13,425 nucleotides of DNA from the NCBI GenBank assembly GCA_027604685.1, contig JADHYX010000510.1, positions 1 through 13,425 on the forward strand. Reading direction: 5' to 3'. This document shows positions 1 to 9,400 of the stretch, in pieces. The number at the start of each line of letters is the position of its first letter. The first letter of the stretch is position 1. This DNA is from Lobulomyces angularis. Its lineage: Eukaryota > Chytridiomycota > Chytridiomycetes > Lobulomycetales > Lobulomycetaceae. The notes beneath the pieces are model-generated. The model made no database searches. It was not told the origin of the DNA and saw only the letters and a list, made by a program, of their open reading frames with translations. A program made the position numbers and the translations under genes.

Positions 1-159
1 AAAGTACATGGGTTGTTGCACTGCAAAAGTGAAATTTGTCAACTGCCTAATGGAAAAAAAAGATTATGGAACAGAGACGATGTTGCAACCATGAATATAA
101 GATCGGTGGTGGAAAGTTATATAATAGATGGTCATAGACCAAAATATCTTTGTACATAA
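1..159 (+). CDS. C-terminal end of a Fanzor/TnpB-like protein (partial)
   Basis: Frame 1 is open from the window edge to the TAA at 157-159, giving the last 52 residues of a longer protein. The segment has a Cys-x4-Cys pair (residues 8 and 13 of the visible part), then the string RLWNRDDVATMNI, then a short basic tail. A zinc-ribbon half followed by a W-N-R-D-x3-A-x-x-N motif is what is known from the C-terminal zinc ribbon and third RuvC acidic residue of TnpB (OrfB) nucleases and their eukaryotic Fanzor relatives. The first Cys pair and the other RuvC motifs would lie left of the window and cannot be checked. Active RNA-guided nuclease function is not shown; it could equally be a decayed remnant or another transposon protein with the same ribbon. 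No intron is needed. Two hairpins follow at once. Confidence 0.55.
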   Translation, partial: KVHGLLHCKSEICQLPNGKKRLWNRDDVATMNIRSVVESYIIDGHRPKYLCT

Positions 160-175
160 TACAGATAGTTTTTTC

Positions 176-195
176 AACATAGTTTTCACTATGTT
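176..195. repeat. Perfect 8-bp hairpin with 4-nt loop after the Fanzor-like stop
   Basis: AACATAGT at 176-183 pairs perfectly with ACTATGTT at 188-195 around the loop TTTC. It begins 16 nt after the stop of the Fanzor-like reading frame. It may be part of the right end of a mobile element, a structured RNA, or a 3' end processing structure. Confidence 0.6.
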
Positions 196-226
196 TATAT
201 TTAAATATATGTTGGTGTTTGTTGTG

Positions 227-260
227 TTATCTTTTTGAATATTAATGTTCAAAAAGATAA
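227..260. repeat. Perfect 13-bp hairpin with 8-nt loop
   Basis: TTATCTTTTTGAA at 227-239 pairs with TTCAAAAAGATAA at 248-260 around the loop TATTAATG. A perfect 13-bp arm is much stronger than the background of this AT-rich DNA. It lies about 70 nt beyond the Fanzor-like stop and about 90 nt before the start of the zinc-finger gene. Role unknown; a transposon end or guide-RNA scaffold is possible. Confidence 0.65.
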
Positions 261-347
261 TGCCCCCAAACAAAAATAATTCCAAATTTATACAAATTTT
301 TTTTTCTTTTTGTATCACACACCTTGATTTTACAGTATAGTTTTTCA

Positions 348-1704
348 ATGCCAAAATCAAAAGTTTGCCATTGCTTTTGGGAAAATTGTGATGCCGTTTA
401 TAATTCTGAAGAGGATACTTATTTACATGCATTGCAGACACATTCAACTAAAGGGAATCAGGAGTGTTTATGGATTTCCTCTGAAATCAAAGGTACGTTC
501 AGATAAAAAATTGTTTTTTTTTTAATTAAATTATTGTAACATAATAATATAATTGTTTTCCTAAACTTTTGCTTTCCTGTCAAATTTAAATAGGGCCATG
601 TCACTTAAAGTAATTTGTTTATTTTTCTATTTGGAAATTTAAGATCTTCACAAATATGAAGAAATATTTTTTTTAAAAAAATACAAATGTAAACATTTTC
701 TAAAATAATTTATTTTGCTAATTAGGTTTAAGCATAAGGGTCAGTTTAAGGGTATCTAAAAAAATACAATTTTAAATTTTTGTTAACTTTTAATTAAAAA
801 AAATTTTTTTAAATTTTATGAAACAAACAATTCAATAGATCACTTGGTAATAGAAATGTTTTTCATAATACCACTTCATGGTATTCAATTTTTTAACCCA
901 AATCAATCAACCACTTAAAACTAAATTGTCTTATTCTTGACTATTTTAATTTTTTTTATACTAACTAGGTTTCTCATTTCTCGCTGGATTTTCGACCACT
1001 TTCTTGTCCGGTATGCTCCATTTTTTTTTTTTCACGAAAACCTTATTGAAACTTCAATATTTTTTTAGTTATGCCAAAAAAAAATTAGAAGCAGGCAGGA
1101 ATTAGGAAGACACAAAAAAACACATTTATCAAGTGATTTTAACGAGGGAATGGAAGAAATAGGAAATCATCTTTTTGATGCAGAGTCGCCACCTTTAGAT
1201 GATGTAGCAGCTCATTATTTTGATGTAAAAGATGCTGATAGTTATCTGAGAAGGCAACAGGCTGATTCATTTATTTCTTCTTCGATTAACGCAGAAATCA
1301 ACAGCAATAAGACTATGTTGATTCCCAAAAGTAATAAAGTTAACTTTTATACCTTAGACAGTTTTATTGATGACAATGAATGCGAGGACGATGATGTTAA
1401 AGAATTTTGTGAAGTTTTGGATGTTGATGCCTCTCCAGAGGTTAATAAAGAAATTAGATTGTTAGCTGAGGTGGATGAAGATGCTATGTCCTTACCATTA
1501 GTTTCCATAGACAAAAAAAAAATAGTTTTGCACAAATATCAAATTGAAATTTTGAAGCGAGATTCAAAGTTTCCACTTAGTATTAATCCTCCTAGTTCTT
1601 TTCTAGTAGGCATAACATGTGGTTTATTTTGGGTAATTTTAATGTTTTTTAAAAATATATTTGGCAATACTAATAAAAATGAAAGGGAATGTGCGTTGAA
1701 TTAA
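348..1704 (+). CDS. C2H2 zinc-finger protein with possible C-terminal membrane segment
   Basis: Model: exons 348-492, 726-751, 969-1010, 1069-1704, keeping phase and giving 282 residues. Finger 1 is C9-x4-C14-x12-H27-x4-H32 with a Trp between the cysteines (CFWENC), the style seen in Gli/Zic and ARID2-type fingers. A second C-L-W module at residues 40-42 lacks clear remaining ligands. Finger 2 is C70-x2-C73-x12-H86-x3-H90, and the intron at 1011-1068 splits it exactly between CP and LC, which supports that splice. The rest is acidic (for example the DNECEDDD stretch) and ends with a hydrophobic run at about residues 249-265. A nucleic-acid-binding regulator is likely; the specific role is unknown. 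The 26-nt exon 2 rests on phase alone, and introns 1 and 2 (233 and 217 nt) are unusually long here, so small exons may be missed. An upstream exon joined at the AG ending 335 is possible. The 3' end overlaps the next gene, and the hydrophobic tail may really be intron. Confidence 0.6.
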
Positions 1705-2846
1705 CTAGAGACTTTAGTATCGATATCCCCGAAGAAATTAAAACTACTGTTTTACGTGTAGCTGAGAGAGAAGGGATACTCGGTAATTCAAGAATTTTTT
1801 TATGAGTTTAATAGATTAATATTAGGTAGAATAGCCCCGCAATTTCAAATTGAATTACAGTATTACCTAGTTAATAAAAATAACATACCATTAAGCAAAT
1901 TAATAGAACACAGAAGACAAAGTGTAAATACGAATTTCGGACGTTTAATTTTAAGTATTGTAAAAGTTTTAACATTTGAGTTGAACTCTGAAATGGAAAA
2001 GATGAACCTAGGTACAAAAAATTATTTTACTTTACACTGTTAATTTTTTTTTAGAAAGTAGCTTTTACAGCATGATTAATTTTTCATCAAACAATAAGTG
2101 CTGTCCATTTAAAACATTGCTACGTATCATTTGTAAATTTATTCAAGTAATTTAAAATTTTTCAATATAGTTTTATAAGGATTGTTAATTTTAAGGCAGT
2201 TATAACAGAAACAGCGAGTAACGAGGATGAATTTGAGTGGTTCGAGCCTATTGAAGGAAGCCCATTGTTTAAGAGCCCTTCCGATTGTAGTGCTGCTGCG
2301 ATACTGTAAGCCATTTGATTCACAGAGTAAATTGTAATTTATTTTTAGATTAAAGTACACCATCACCTACCATACTGATAGTATTAATTTAAGTTTAAGG
2401 AAGGCAGCAACTAAACGATTGGGAGAATGCTTGAAAATGTACTTTTATATTCAACTTTTGTGGAAAACGAACCTTACTTTTTTTATTTTTAAGGGAAATT
2501 CAGAAATTAGTTAAGACAATTATATTTGGTAATAACAAAAATTGTCGAAAGCTATGTTGTTTTGGTTTACTTTGTAACCAAGGTAAAAGAAAAAAAGTAA
2601 AAGCAAAAAAACTCTGATAAAAAGTTTTTATATTTTTTTGAAAGGAGATACTTTGTTCAATGAAAATTTTTTTGATTTTGGTAAAAGTGAAATTTTTATT
2701 TGGTTGAGATTAGGTAAATGTTTGTTAATCCACATAAAAAAATAAAACTTTTTTTAGGATCGGATCTTAACTATGTGATAAACAATGATATTGAGTTTGA
2801 TGATTTTAAAGACTTAGTTGGAGTGAAACTGCTAAAAATTGAGTAG
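1689..2846 (+). CDS. Unrecognised eight-exon protein, 272 residues
   Basis: Exons 1689-1782, 1826-2011, 2055-2146, 2196-2305, 2349-2438, 2494-2582, 2645-2713 and 2758-2846 join with matching phase into 819 nt, ending in TAG. The seven introns are 43-62 nt. The product starts MCVELTRDFSIDIPEEIK and looks soluble, with mixed helical content, an acidic stretch (NEDEFEWFEP), a cysteine-rich piece near the middle-to-end (NCRKLCCFGLLCNQ) and a C-terminus ending VKLLKIE. I recognise no family. The initiator ATG at 1689 lies inside the last exon of the zinc-finger model in another frame, overlapping it by 16 nt. It could therefore be the 3' part of the same gene, joined by an intron ending at the AG at 1707-1708 or 1709-1710; several phase-compatible donors exist between 1569 and 1622. 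Exons 2-8 are well supported by uninterrupted frames; the first exon and start are less sure. Confidence 0.65.
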
Positions 2847-3138
2847 AATTGAATATTCTCCATAATGTGGCCAACTTTTATGGTTGAGAAAATAGAATCA
2901 ATGAAAGTTAATTATGCACCTTTATAATTTTTAAATTAACAATAAATACATTTTAATTGTAGAAATAATGTAAATGGATATAATGGAGAATTAACATGAG
3001 TGGGGTATTTGTAATTCACCGCTAGTCACGCTTTTTTCATGTGATAAAAAGTGGCGCATAGTTTTTAAATAGCAAAAAATTTTCCAAAAATATAAATCAA
3101 AATTTACATAATTCTTTAAAAAAAATTACTATTTTGAT
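2847..3138. other. Intergenic region between the unknown gene and the thiolase
   Basis: No open frame with exon-like character is seen. It must hold the 3' end of the upstream gene and the thiolase promoter. A 9-bp inverted pair, ATTCTCCAT at 2855-2863 and ATGGAGAAT at 2983-2991, lies about 120 nt apart. The rest is mostly A/T runs. Confidence 0.5.
2941..2946 (+). terminator. Possible poly(A) signal of the unknown gene
   Basis: AATAAA lies 95 nt after the TAG that ends the upstream gene. In such AT-rich DNA the hexamer can occur by chance, so this is only suggestive. Confidence 0.3.
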
Positions 3139-4711
3139 ATGTCAAATCGAGTTAATCAAGTTGCCGGCCACTTAGCTGCCCATCGTAAAGTCATTTTTTT
3201 TATTATTCTTAATCTATTTTTTTTTAATTCCTGAAGATCAAGTTGGGCAAAAACACCCTGACGATGTAATAAACTTGATATTGCTTTGTTGATTACGTTA
3301 ATCTTCCTTTTGTTTGCTTTATTTAGGTTGTTATTGTTTCTGCTTTAAGAACTCCTATGACTAGAGGAAAAAGAGGAGGTTTCAAAGATACCCACCCTGA
3401 ATTTTTACTTGCTGCCGTTTTAAAAGCCACTGTTGAAAGAACTGGTATTGATCCTGCTCTCATTGACGATATTCAAGTCGGAAACGTTTTACCAGCTTCA
3501 GGTAATCCTTTTTTGGACTTCACTTCTCACTATTCATTTTTTGAACATAGGTGGAGCCACTCAAGCAAGAATGGCACAACTTTACGCAGGATTTCCTGAA
3601 ACTTCCTCTATATCAACTGTAAACAGGTGAATTTTTTTTTTATACATTTTTTTTTGTAATAGTTTTATTCTAGACAATGTTCATCAGGTCTTCAAGCAGT
3701 ACATTACATAGCATCCGCAATTCAAAATGGCACTATTGATATTGGTATCGGTGCAGGTGTAGAATCTATGACCCTTTCTTACGGACCAAGTGCTATGCCA
3801 CCTTCTTACGATGATGATATCTCAGCATTCCCTGCTGCTGCAGATTGTCTTTTACCTATGGGAATAACTTCTGAAAATGTTGCAAAAAAGTTTGGAGTTT
3901 CTAGAGAAAAGCAAGACTCTTTTTCAGCGTTAAGTCATAAGAAAGCAGCTAATGCATGGAAAAATGGCTGGTTTAATGAAGAGGTGATTCCGGTTACAGT
4001 CACTCAAGTTGATAAAGAAGGAAATGAAAAAAAAGTGACCGTGAAAGGTACTTATATTATTAACTAATTTTTTTATGATTTATGCAAATATATTTTAGCC
4101 GATGATGGAATTAGACCTGAAACAACACCCGAATCATTAGCAAAATTGAAACCAGCATTTAGCAAAGATGGATTCACTACTGCAGGTTTTTTTCTTTTAT
4201 CATAATTTTAACTTTTTTGCAGGGAATGCCTCACAAGTTTCTGATGGAGCCGCTGCAGTTTTATTAATGAAGAGGTCCACAGCAAAGAAATTAAATCTGC
4301 CTATTTTAGGTAAATTCACTGCATTTGCCACTGCTGGAGTACCACCGAATATTATGGGTGTTGGACCAGCTTACGCTATTCCAAAAGTCTTGAAAAAAGT
4401 GGGACTGAATATAAACCAAGTTGATATATATGAAATTAATGAAGCTTTTGCTTCCCAAGCAGTTTACAGTGTTGAAAAATTAGGAATTGATATTAATAAG
4501 GTCAATCCAAAAGGTGGAGCTATTGCTATGGGGCATCCTTTAGGGGCAACTGGGTAAAAACTAACTGAAGTTTTTAATAAATTTTGTTGTTAGTGCAAGG
4601 CAAGTCGCTACCCTCTTGACTGAATTAAGAAGAACTGGAAAAAAAATTGGTGTAATTTCAATGTGTATCGGTTCAGGAATGGGTGCTGCTGCTGTTTTAG
4701 AAGCAGAATAA
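3139..4711 (+). CDS. POT1: Peroxisomal 3-ketoacyl-CoA thiolase (acetyl-CoA C-acyltransferase)
   Basis: Last step of beta-oxidation: thiolytic cleavage of 3-ketoacyl-CoA by CoA to acetyl-CoA and a shortened acyl-CoA, in the peroxisome. Exons 3139-3184, 3237-3265, 3327-3501, 3551-3626, 3674-4047, 4099-4185, 4223-4553 and 4594-4711 join in phase to 411 residues, the usual family length. The N-terminus has a PTS2 import signal, R4-V5-x5-H11-L12 (RVNQVAGHL). The nucleophile is Cys111 in NRQCSSG, the NEAFA motif is at about 335-339, His367 lies in [10 protein letters not shown], and the second catalytic Cys397 is in CIGSGMG. All key residues are present, so it should be active. Exon 1 is short and carries only the targeting signal; the donor GTAAAG at 3185 fits both phase and consensus. 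The donor at 4186 (GTTTTT) is weak, but the protein match across it ([11 protein letters not shown]) is firm. No regulatory site is evident upstream. Confidence 0.95.
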
Positions 4712-4748
4712 TGTTATTTCATTGGTGTCGAAAAAGAGCTTTTAATAT

Positions 4749-4754
4749 AATAAA
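4749..4754 (+). terminator. Possible poly(A) signal of the thiolase gene
   Basis: AATAAA occurs 37 nt after the thiolase stop codon, a sensible distance for a short 3' UTR. Chance occurrence cannot be excluded. Confidence 0.4.
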
Positions 4755-4844
4755 AATCATATTCAATATTTTACATATCTCCTCTTGTCATTTTTCTTAA
4801 TATGAATGAAAGTTATTACTATAATATCTGCTGCATTACATTCG

Positions 4845-5087
4845 TAAGTAATTTCTTAAAAACTAAATATGGCGTGGAGCTTGTGAAATTTCAGATATTT
4901 CTGAAATAGGATGATCAAGACTGCCTGTATTTATAACAAGTTCCACCAGGATTTTAAATCTACTACTAAATCCCATTTATGCTTTAGTCATTCCAAAGTC
5001 CAATGATGATATAGCAAAAAAAATAAAAAAGGTTGTTTAAATGATTTGAATGAAGATGCTTTTGCTGAATTACGAAAAATTGGTCCT
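4845..5087 (+). pseudogene. Broken partial tandem copy of the GyrI-like gene 5' part
   Basis: This stretch repeats the upstream region and first coding part of the GyrI-like gene that follows. Its closest block (4845-4910) differs from 5088-5154 by about one substitution and one indel. The coding-like part (peptide IYALVIPKSNDDIAKK) is nearly identical to the intact gene, but the region holding the ATG is missing. An A-run at 5016-5023 is one base shorter than its partner, shifting the frame into a stop. The copy ends abruptly at 5087, where the second unit begins, so it lacks the 3' two thirds. It cannot encode the protein. A leader-like ATG and a consensus GTAAGT donor at 4844 precede it, but no downstream join stays open. 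Confidence 0.75.
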
Positions 5088-5389
5088 TAAATAATTTCTT
5101 AAAAACTAAATATGGCGTGGAGCTTGTGAAATTTTCAGATATTTCTGAAATAGGATCAACAAAATCGTAAAAAATCCATGATTATGACTGCCTGTATTTA
5201 TAAAAAGTTACACCAGTATTTTATATCTAATTGTCTAAATTTAAAATGGATATTAAAATTGTTGAACTAAATTCAATTTATGCTTTAGTCATTCCAAAGT
5301 CCAATGATGATATAGCAAAAAAAAATAAGAAAGGTTGTTTAAATGATTTGAAAGAAGATGCTTTTGTTGAATTAGGAAAAATTGTTCCT
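5088..5389 (+). repeat. Second unit of a head-to-tail duplication
   Basis: Direct repeat partner of 4845-5087, abutting it exactly. This unit is about 59 nt longer: it keeps the segment with ATCGTAAAAAATCCATGATT and the segment with the initiator ATG at 5246, both absent or replaced in the first unit. It contains the 5' flank and about the first 48 codons of the intact GyrI-like gene. Confidence 0.75.
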
Positions 5390-5895
5390 GCAGAGAAAGT
5401 AAAGTATAAAACAGGAGCATCTCTTGAGCCTACTGCTACTCTTTATGAATTTGGTATATAATCATTCTTCAATATTCAGAAAATATATAGCTAGAATCAT
5501 GTAACAAAAAAATTATACAACTTTAACTTTTAGGTTTTGGATTTGATGACGAAACTTTTATCCAAAGCTTGCCAAAAATCCCAGAAGGCATTTTTAAGCG
5601 AATTTATGAAAGAGGGTAATTTTTTTTTTTTTGTTCTTTTTTTACTCACTTTGAGTGTTAGAATTTGGGTTGTTCTTTCTTTAAAAGACCATCACGATAT
5701 GCAAGAAGGTAAAATTTCTAAAATATTTTGGAGTTGTTATTCGTTCATTTCGATTTATTTATTTAAGGATGGAAGTTTATCATGGACTGGACGATCAAAA
5801 ATGGATATGCTCCTAATTTTGAAAGAGGGGATCCTTATGAATTATATAAATCTGGGGAAGAAGTTGAAATCAGAATGCCAATAAAAAAAGCATGA
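5246..5895 (+). CDS. GyrI-like / effector-binding domain protein, 156 residues
   Basis: Exons 5246-5453, 5534-5615, 5656-5708 and 5768-5895 join in phase into 471 nt. The product is one small domain. It begins MDIKIVELNSIYALVIPK, and the C-terminal half carries WKFIMDWTIKNGY, then P-Y-E-L-Y, then VEIRMPIKKA. A W-x2-I-x-W...N-G-Y...E-x-Y...EI-x-x-P-I order is typical of GyrI-like/AraC effector-binding (SbmC-type) domains, which bind small hydrophobic ligands; some eukaryotic relatives sit in larger proteins. The ligand here is unknown. The frame upstream of ATG 5246 meets a TAA at 5228 with no intervening AG, so this ATG is the likely start. The acceptor at 5654-5655 is GAG, unusual but required by phase. 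No signal peptide or membrane segment is visible. The 5' end lies within a tandem duplication. Confidence 0.7.
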
Positions 5896-6409
5896 ACTAG
5901 TTTTTTTCTACTTTCATTATAACAAAAAATTATGAGGAAAGAAAATAAAGACATTTTTGTAGTTTTTTTTTTAAGACTTTTTAAAGTAGATTGTAAAACA
6001 TATTTTAAAATACAGAATTAAAAATTTATCAGAAAATTTATAAAATATATTACTGTTTATGAAACAGTGAAAATAAATTACAATTTTAATAAATGTAATC
6101 TAAAACCAAAGAATTAATACAAATTTTTTTTATTGGATAATAAAATAAATCACTTGCAAACTGAGTAATATTGGCTCCAAAAGAGAAAATTAACTGTAAA
6201 AAGTACTTCTTTTGACTTAAAAAAAAAGTTGGATTTTATTTGAAAAGTCTATCCATTTGATGTAATTCATGTACCTTTTTTTATAATATACATTTCCTTT
6301 CTAACAGGACTCTTAACGTTTACTATAACATTCTTTTTCACCAATTTTCATTTTGCGTAATTTAAATATTTATATTATTTCAGATAAAAAAAAAATTTAG
6401 TAATAAAAG
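5896..6409. other. 514-nt AT-rich intergenic region
   Basis: No credible exon seen on either strand. It consists largely of A- and T-runs. It should hold the 3' end of the GyrI-like gene and the VPS53 promoter. A T-rich tract ending TTATTTCAG at 6375-6383 could be the acceptor of a 5' UTR intron just ahead of the VPS53 ATG. Confidence 0.5.
5944..5949 (+). terminator. Possible poly(A) signal of the GyrI-like gene
   Basis: AATAAA 48 nt after the TGA at 5893-5895. Position is suitable; sequence alone is weak evidence in this base composition. Confidence 0.35.
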
Positions 6410-9400
6410 ATGTTTAATGAAAACTTGGGATATGAAAAAATTCAGTTTTCAAATGAATTAGATATTGCACTTAATAATTTTATAAAAAATGATGATCTTG
6501 GTAATTTTGCGCTTAAAATTTATGATCGTAATACTATTTTCAGATTCAAGTGATTTTTCAATAACTGAGTATATAAACGAAATATTCAAAACTGAAGAAT
6601 CTCTTACGACTATTGATGTGGTTTTAATGAAACTGAGAACTCAGATTATTAAAATTGATAAAGAAATTAACTCTAACTTAACAAATCAGTTTGATGCTGG
6701 CCAGCATTCTGAACAGGAACTCGCTTCTGTTAAAAAAAATATTTCTGTAAATTTTCTTATTATTTTTATTTTGTTTTTATTTTATTTCATTTTAATATGC
6801 AACTTAGCTGTTATATGAGAAAATTAAGACTATGAAAGAAAATGCCTTGAAATCCGAGTCAATGGTTGTTTTATTTTTTTTTTCTTATTATATATATATT
6901 TTTTTGTAAGGTACACGAAATTACAAAAGATATTAAAAGTTTTGATCAAGCAAAAAAAAATTTAACAAATTCCATTACACTGTTGAAGAGGTTGCAAATG
7001 ATAGGTATCCTAGGGGCGATAATTGCAATAATTTAAATTATTTTAACTCCATTATTTATTTTAACAGTTTTGGCAATGAATCAGTTAAAAATAATTGCCA
7101 AAAATAAGCAATATTCAGATACTTCTCAACTTTTATTGGCTATTAAACAACTCCTAATTAATTTTGAAAATTTTAAAAATGTAAAGCAGGTGCAAACTAT
7201 AATTGAAAATATGAATCGCTTTGAAGCTGATTTAAAAAAACAGATTTTCATGGATTTTGAGGAAAGGTATTATTTTTTTCAATGGTAATATTAACTAATA
7301 TTACATATTTTCACAAGTTTTGTTGGTGGCACCCTAAGAACTCCAGCAAAAAAATTATACGATGCTTGTTTAGTAGTCGATATACTTCATAAAGATGAAA
7401 AGTATGATTTTTGATTATTTTGTTCAACTTGGTTTTGTAGGAAACATCTTATAGATTGGTATTGTGAAATGCAACTAAAGGATTATATTCAGATATTTAG
7501 AAACAATCCAGAAGTATCGGGATTGGCTGATGTATCTAGAAGGTTTAATTTAATGTCTGTATATGCGAAATAACTATTTTTTTTCCACTAGATATGCTTG
7601 GATTAAACGGCTATTGAAAACATATGATGAAGAACATGCTACAACTTTCATTCAAGAGTGGAAGGTTCCTGAAATTCTATGTGAAAAATTTTGTTTAGTA
7701 ACAAAGTATTATCAAAAGAGACATCATTTTTCTCTAACGTTTCAATTATTTGTTAAAGGAAAGATATTACAGAGGTATTAAATAAGTCAGGGGCGAATAA
7801 AACTATTGATGTTAAAACAATGCTGGTATCTTTACAAACAACAATGGAATTTGAAGCAAAACTAGACAAAAGATTTGGAATAAAGGTTCAAAAATTACTG
7901 CACTGTTTTAATTTATATAGTATTCAAAAACTAAATTTTTTGTTCCTTTTCTTTCAAGGATTACTCCGAAACAGGATTTCAAGAAACTGCAATTGATCCA
8001 TCTTCAAAGTTTTACAAGATTATATCTTCTTGTTATGCACCATATTTGGAATATTACATCGAATCCGAAAACAAGTGAGAAATGTTTTACTGCTTTCTAA
8101 CATTAATTTTGCATTTAAGAGCTTTAAGTGAAATGATGCAACAATATAGAGAACAACCCATTGAAACATCAGACCAGCAAGCAAATGAAGATTCAGTACT
8201 ACCTTCCAGTACTGACTTATTTTATTGTTATCGTCAAACGATGGTACAGTTTTCCAGATTTTCAACTGGCAAACCATTTTTGGATTTAAGTAAACTATTT
8301 AAAAAGTGGCTAAGTATATATAGTGAACTTTTGTTGTCAAAATTACCCAGAGAGGATTTGAAAAAAATTAGTGAAGAGGAAATTAGAGTAACATGTGTAA
8401 TTATTAATACTGCAGATTATTGCACCTCCACTACTGCACAGGTAAATATTTTATATCAAAAGTGTTATACAAAAACTAATGGCTTGATTAGCTGGAAGAG
8501 AAGTTGGCAGAAAAAATTAATGTGGAGTTTAAGACTCTTGTAAATCTGAATTCTGAAAGAGAGGAGTTTATTAAGTATTTTTTGAATTTTGACACGGAGT
8601 ATTTATGTTAAAATAGTGTTACTAGTTCCGCGTTGAAGATATTAGTTAAATGTATTGGCAGTTCGGTAGATCCTGCACTTTATAACATGTCAAAAGTTCC
8701 TTGGGGTTCTATTGAAAGTGTATATTAGTTTCTTAAAAAATTTGATTTTTTTTTTTAATTGAATTATCGGTTACATAGGTTGGAGATCAGTCTGAGTATA
8801 TAACTATGATCGCTCAAATACTTTCACAGCTGGTCGGAACCGTTAAAAAAAGTTTAGGTGGACCGAAATTTTTCAAAACTTTTTGTGATAAATTTGCTGA
8901 GTATTCAAACTTATATATTAACAGCTTAATTTTTTTAAAAATTTTTAAGTGCGTTACTTGTAAAATTTGAAGCAAATATATATAAATGCAAGCCGGTTCC
9001 AGAAGTAGCTGCAGAGCAGGTTCTTTTGAAATATAATTGTTAATTTTAAAACTTTTTAAAGATGCTATTAGATACCCATGCTTTAAAAACAATATTAGTG
9101 CAGATGACAAATATTGGATCCCAAAATAATGTTCAACCACCAAGTAGTTATACTAAAATTTTGACTAAAGGTGTTTTAAATGTGGAGAAGTAAATTATTA
9201 ATGAATTCAAGAGAACCAATTAATTTTTATTTTTTTTTGCTATTCAGGTTATTAAAAACAGTTATGATTCCAAGTGATCCCGCTGAGGGATTGATAGATC
9301 GATATTTGATGATGTACACAGGCGATGTCAGCGTTTCTGGTTTTCAAAAAATACTAGAAGTAAAAGTATGGAACTTAATTATAAAAAGTACGTTTAAATA

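Noticed and set aside
64..447. Long - strand open frame of 127 codons
   Set aside because: It is antisense to the Fanzor-like end, the hairpins and the zinc-finger exon 1; composition is Ile/Asn/Lys/Tyr-rich as expected for AT-rich noise, and the + strand has clear motifs.
2851..2858. GAATATTC as a heat-shock element
   Set aside because: A single GAAnnTTC match just after the unknown gene and far from the Hsp20 gene; one copy is expected by chance in such DNA.
5537..5884. + strand open frame of 115 codons over the GyrI-like 3' part
   Set aside because: It reads through introns in the wrong frame; the spliced frame ending VEIRMPIKKA matches the domain.
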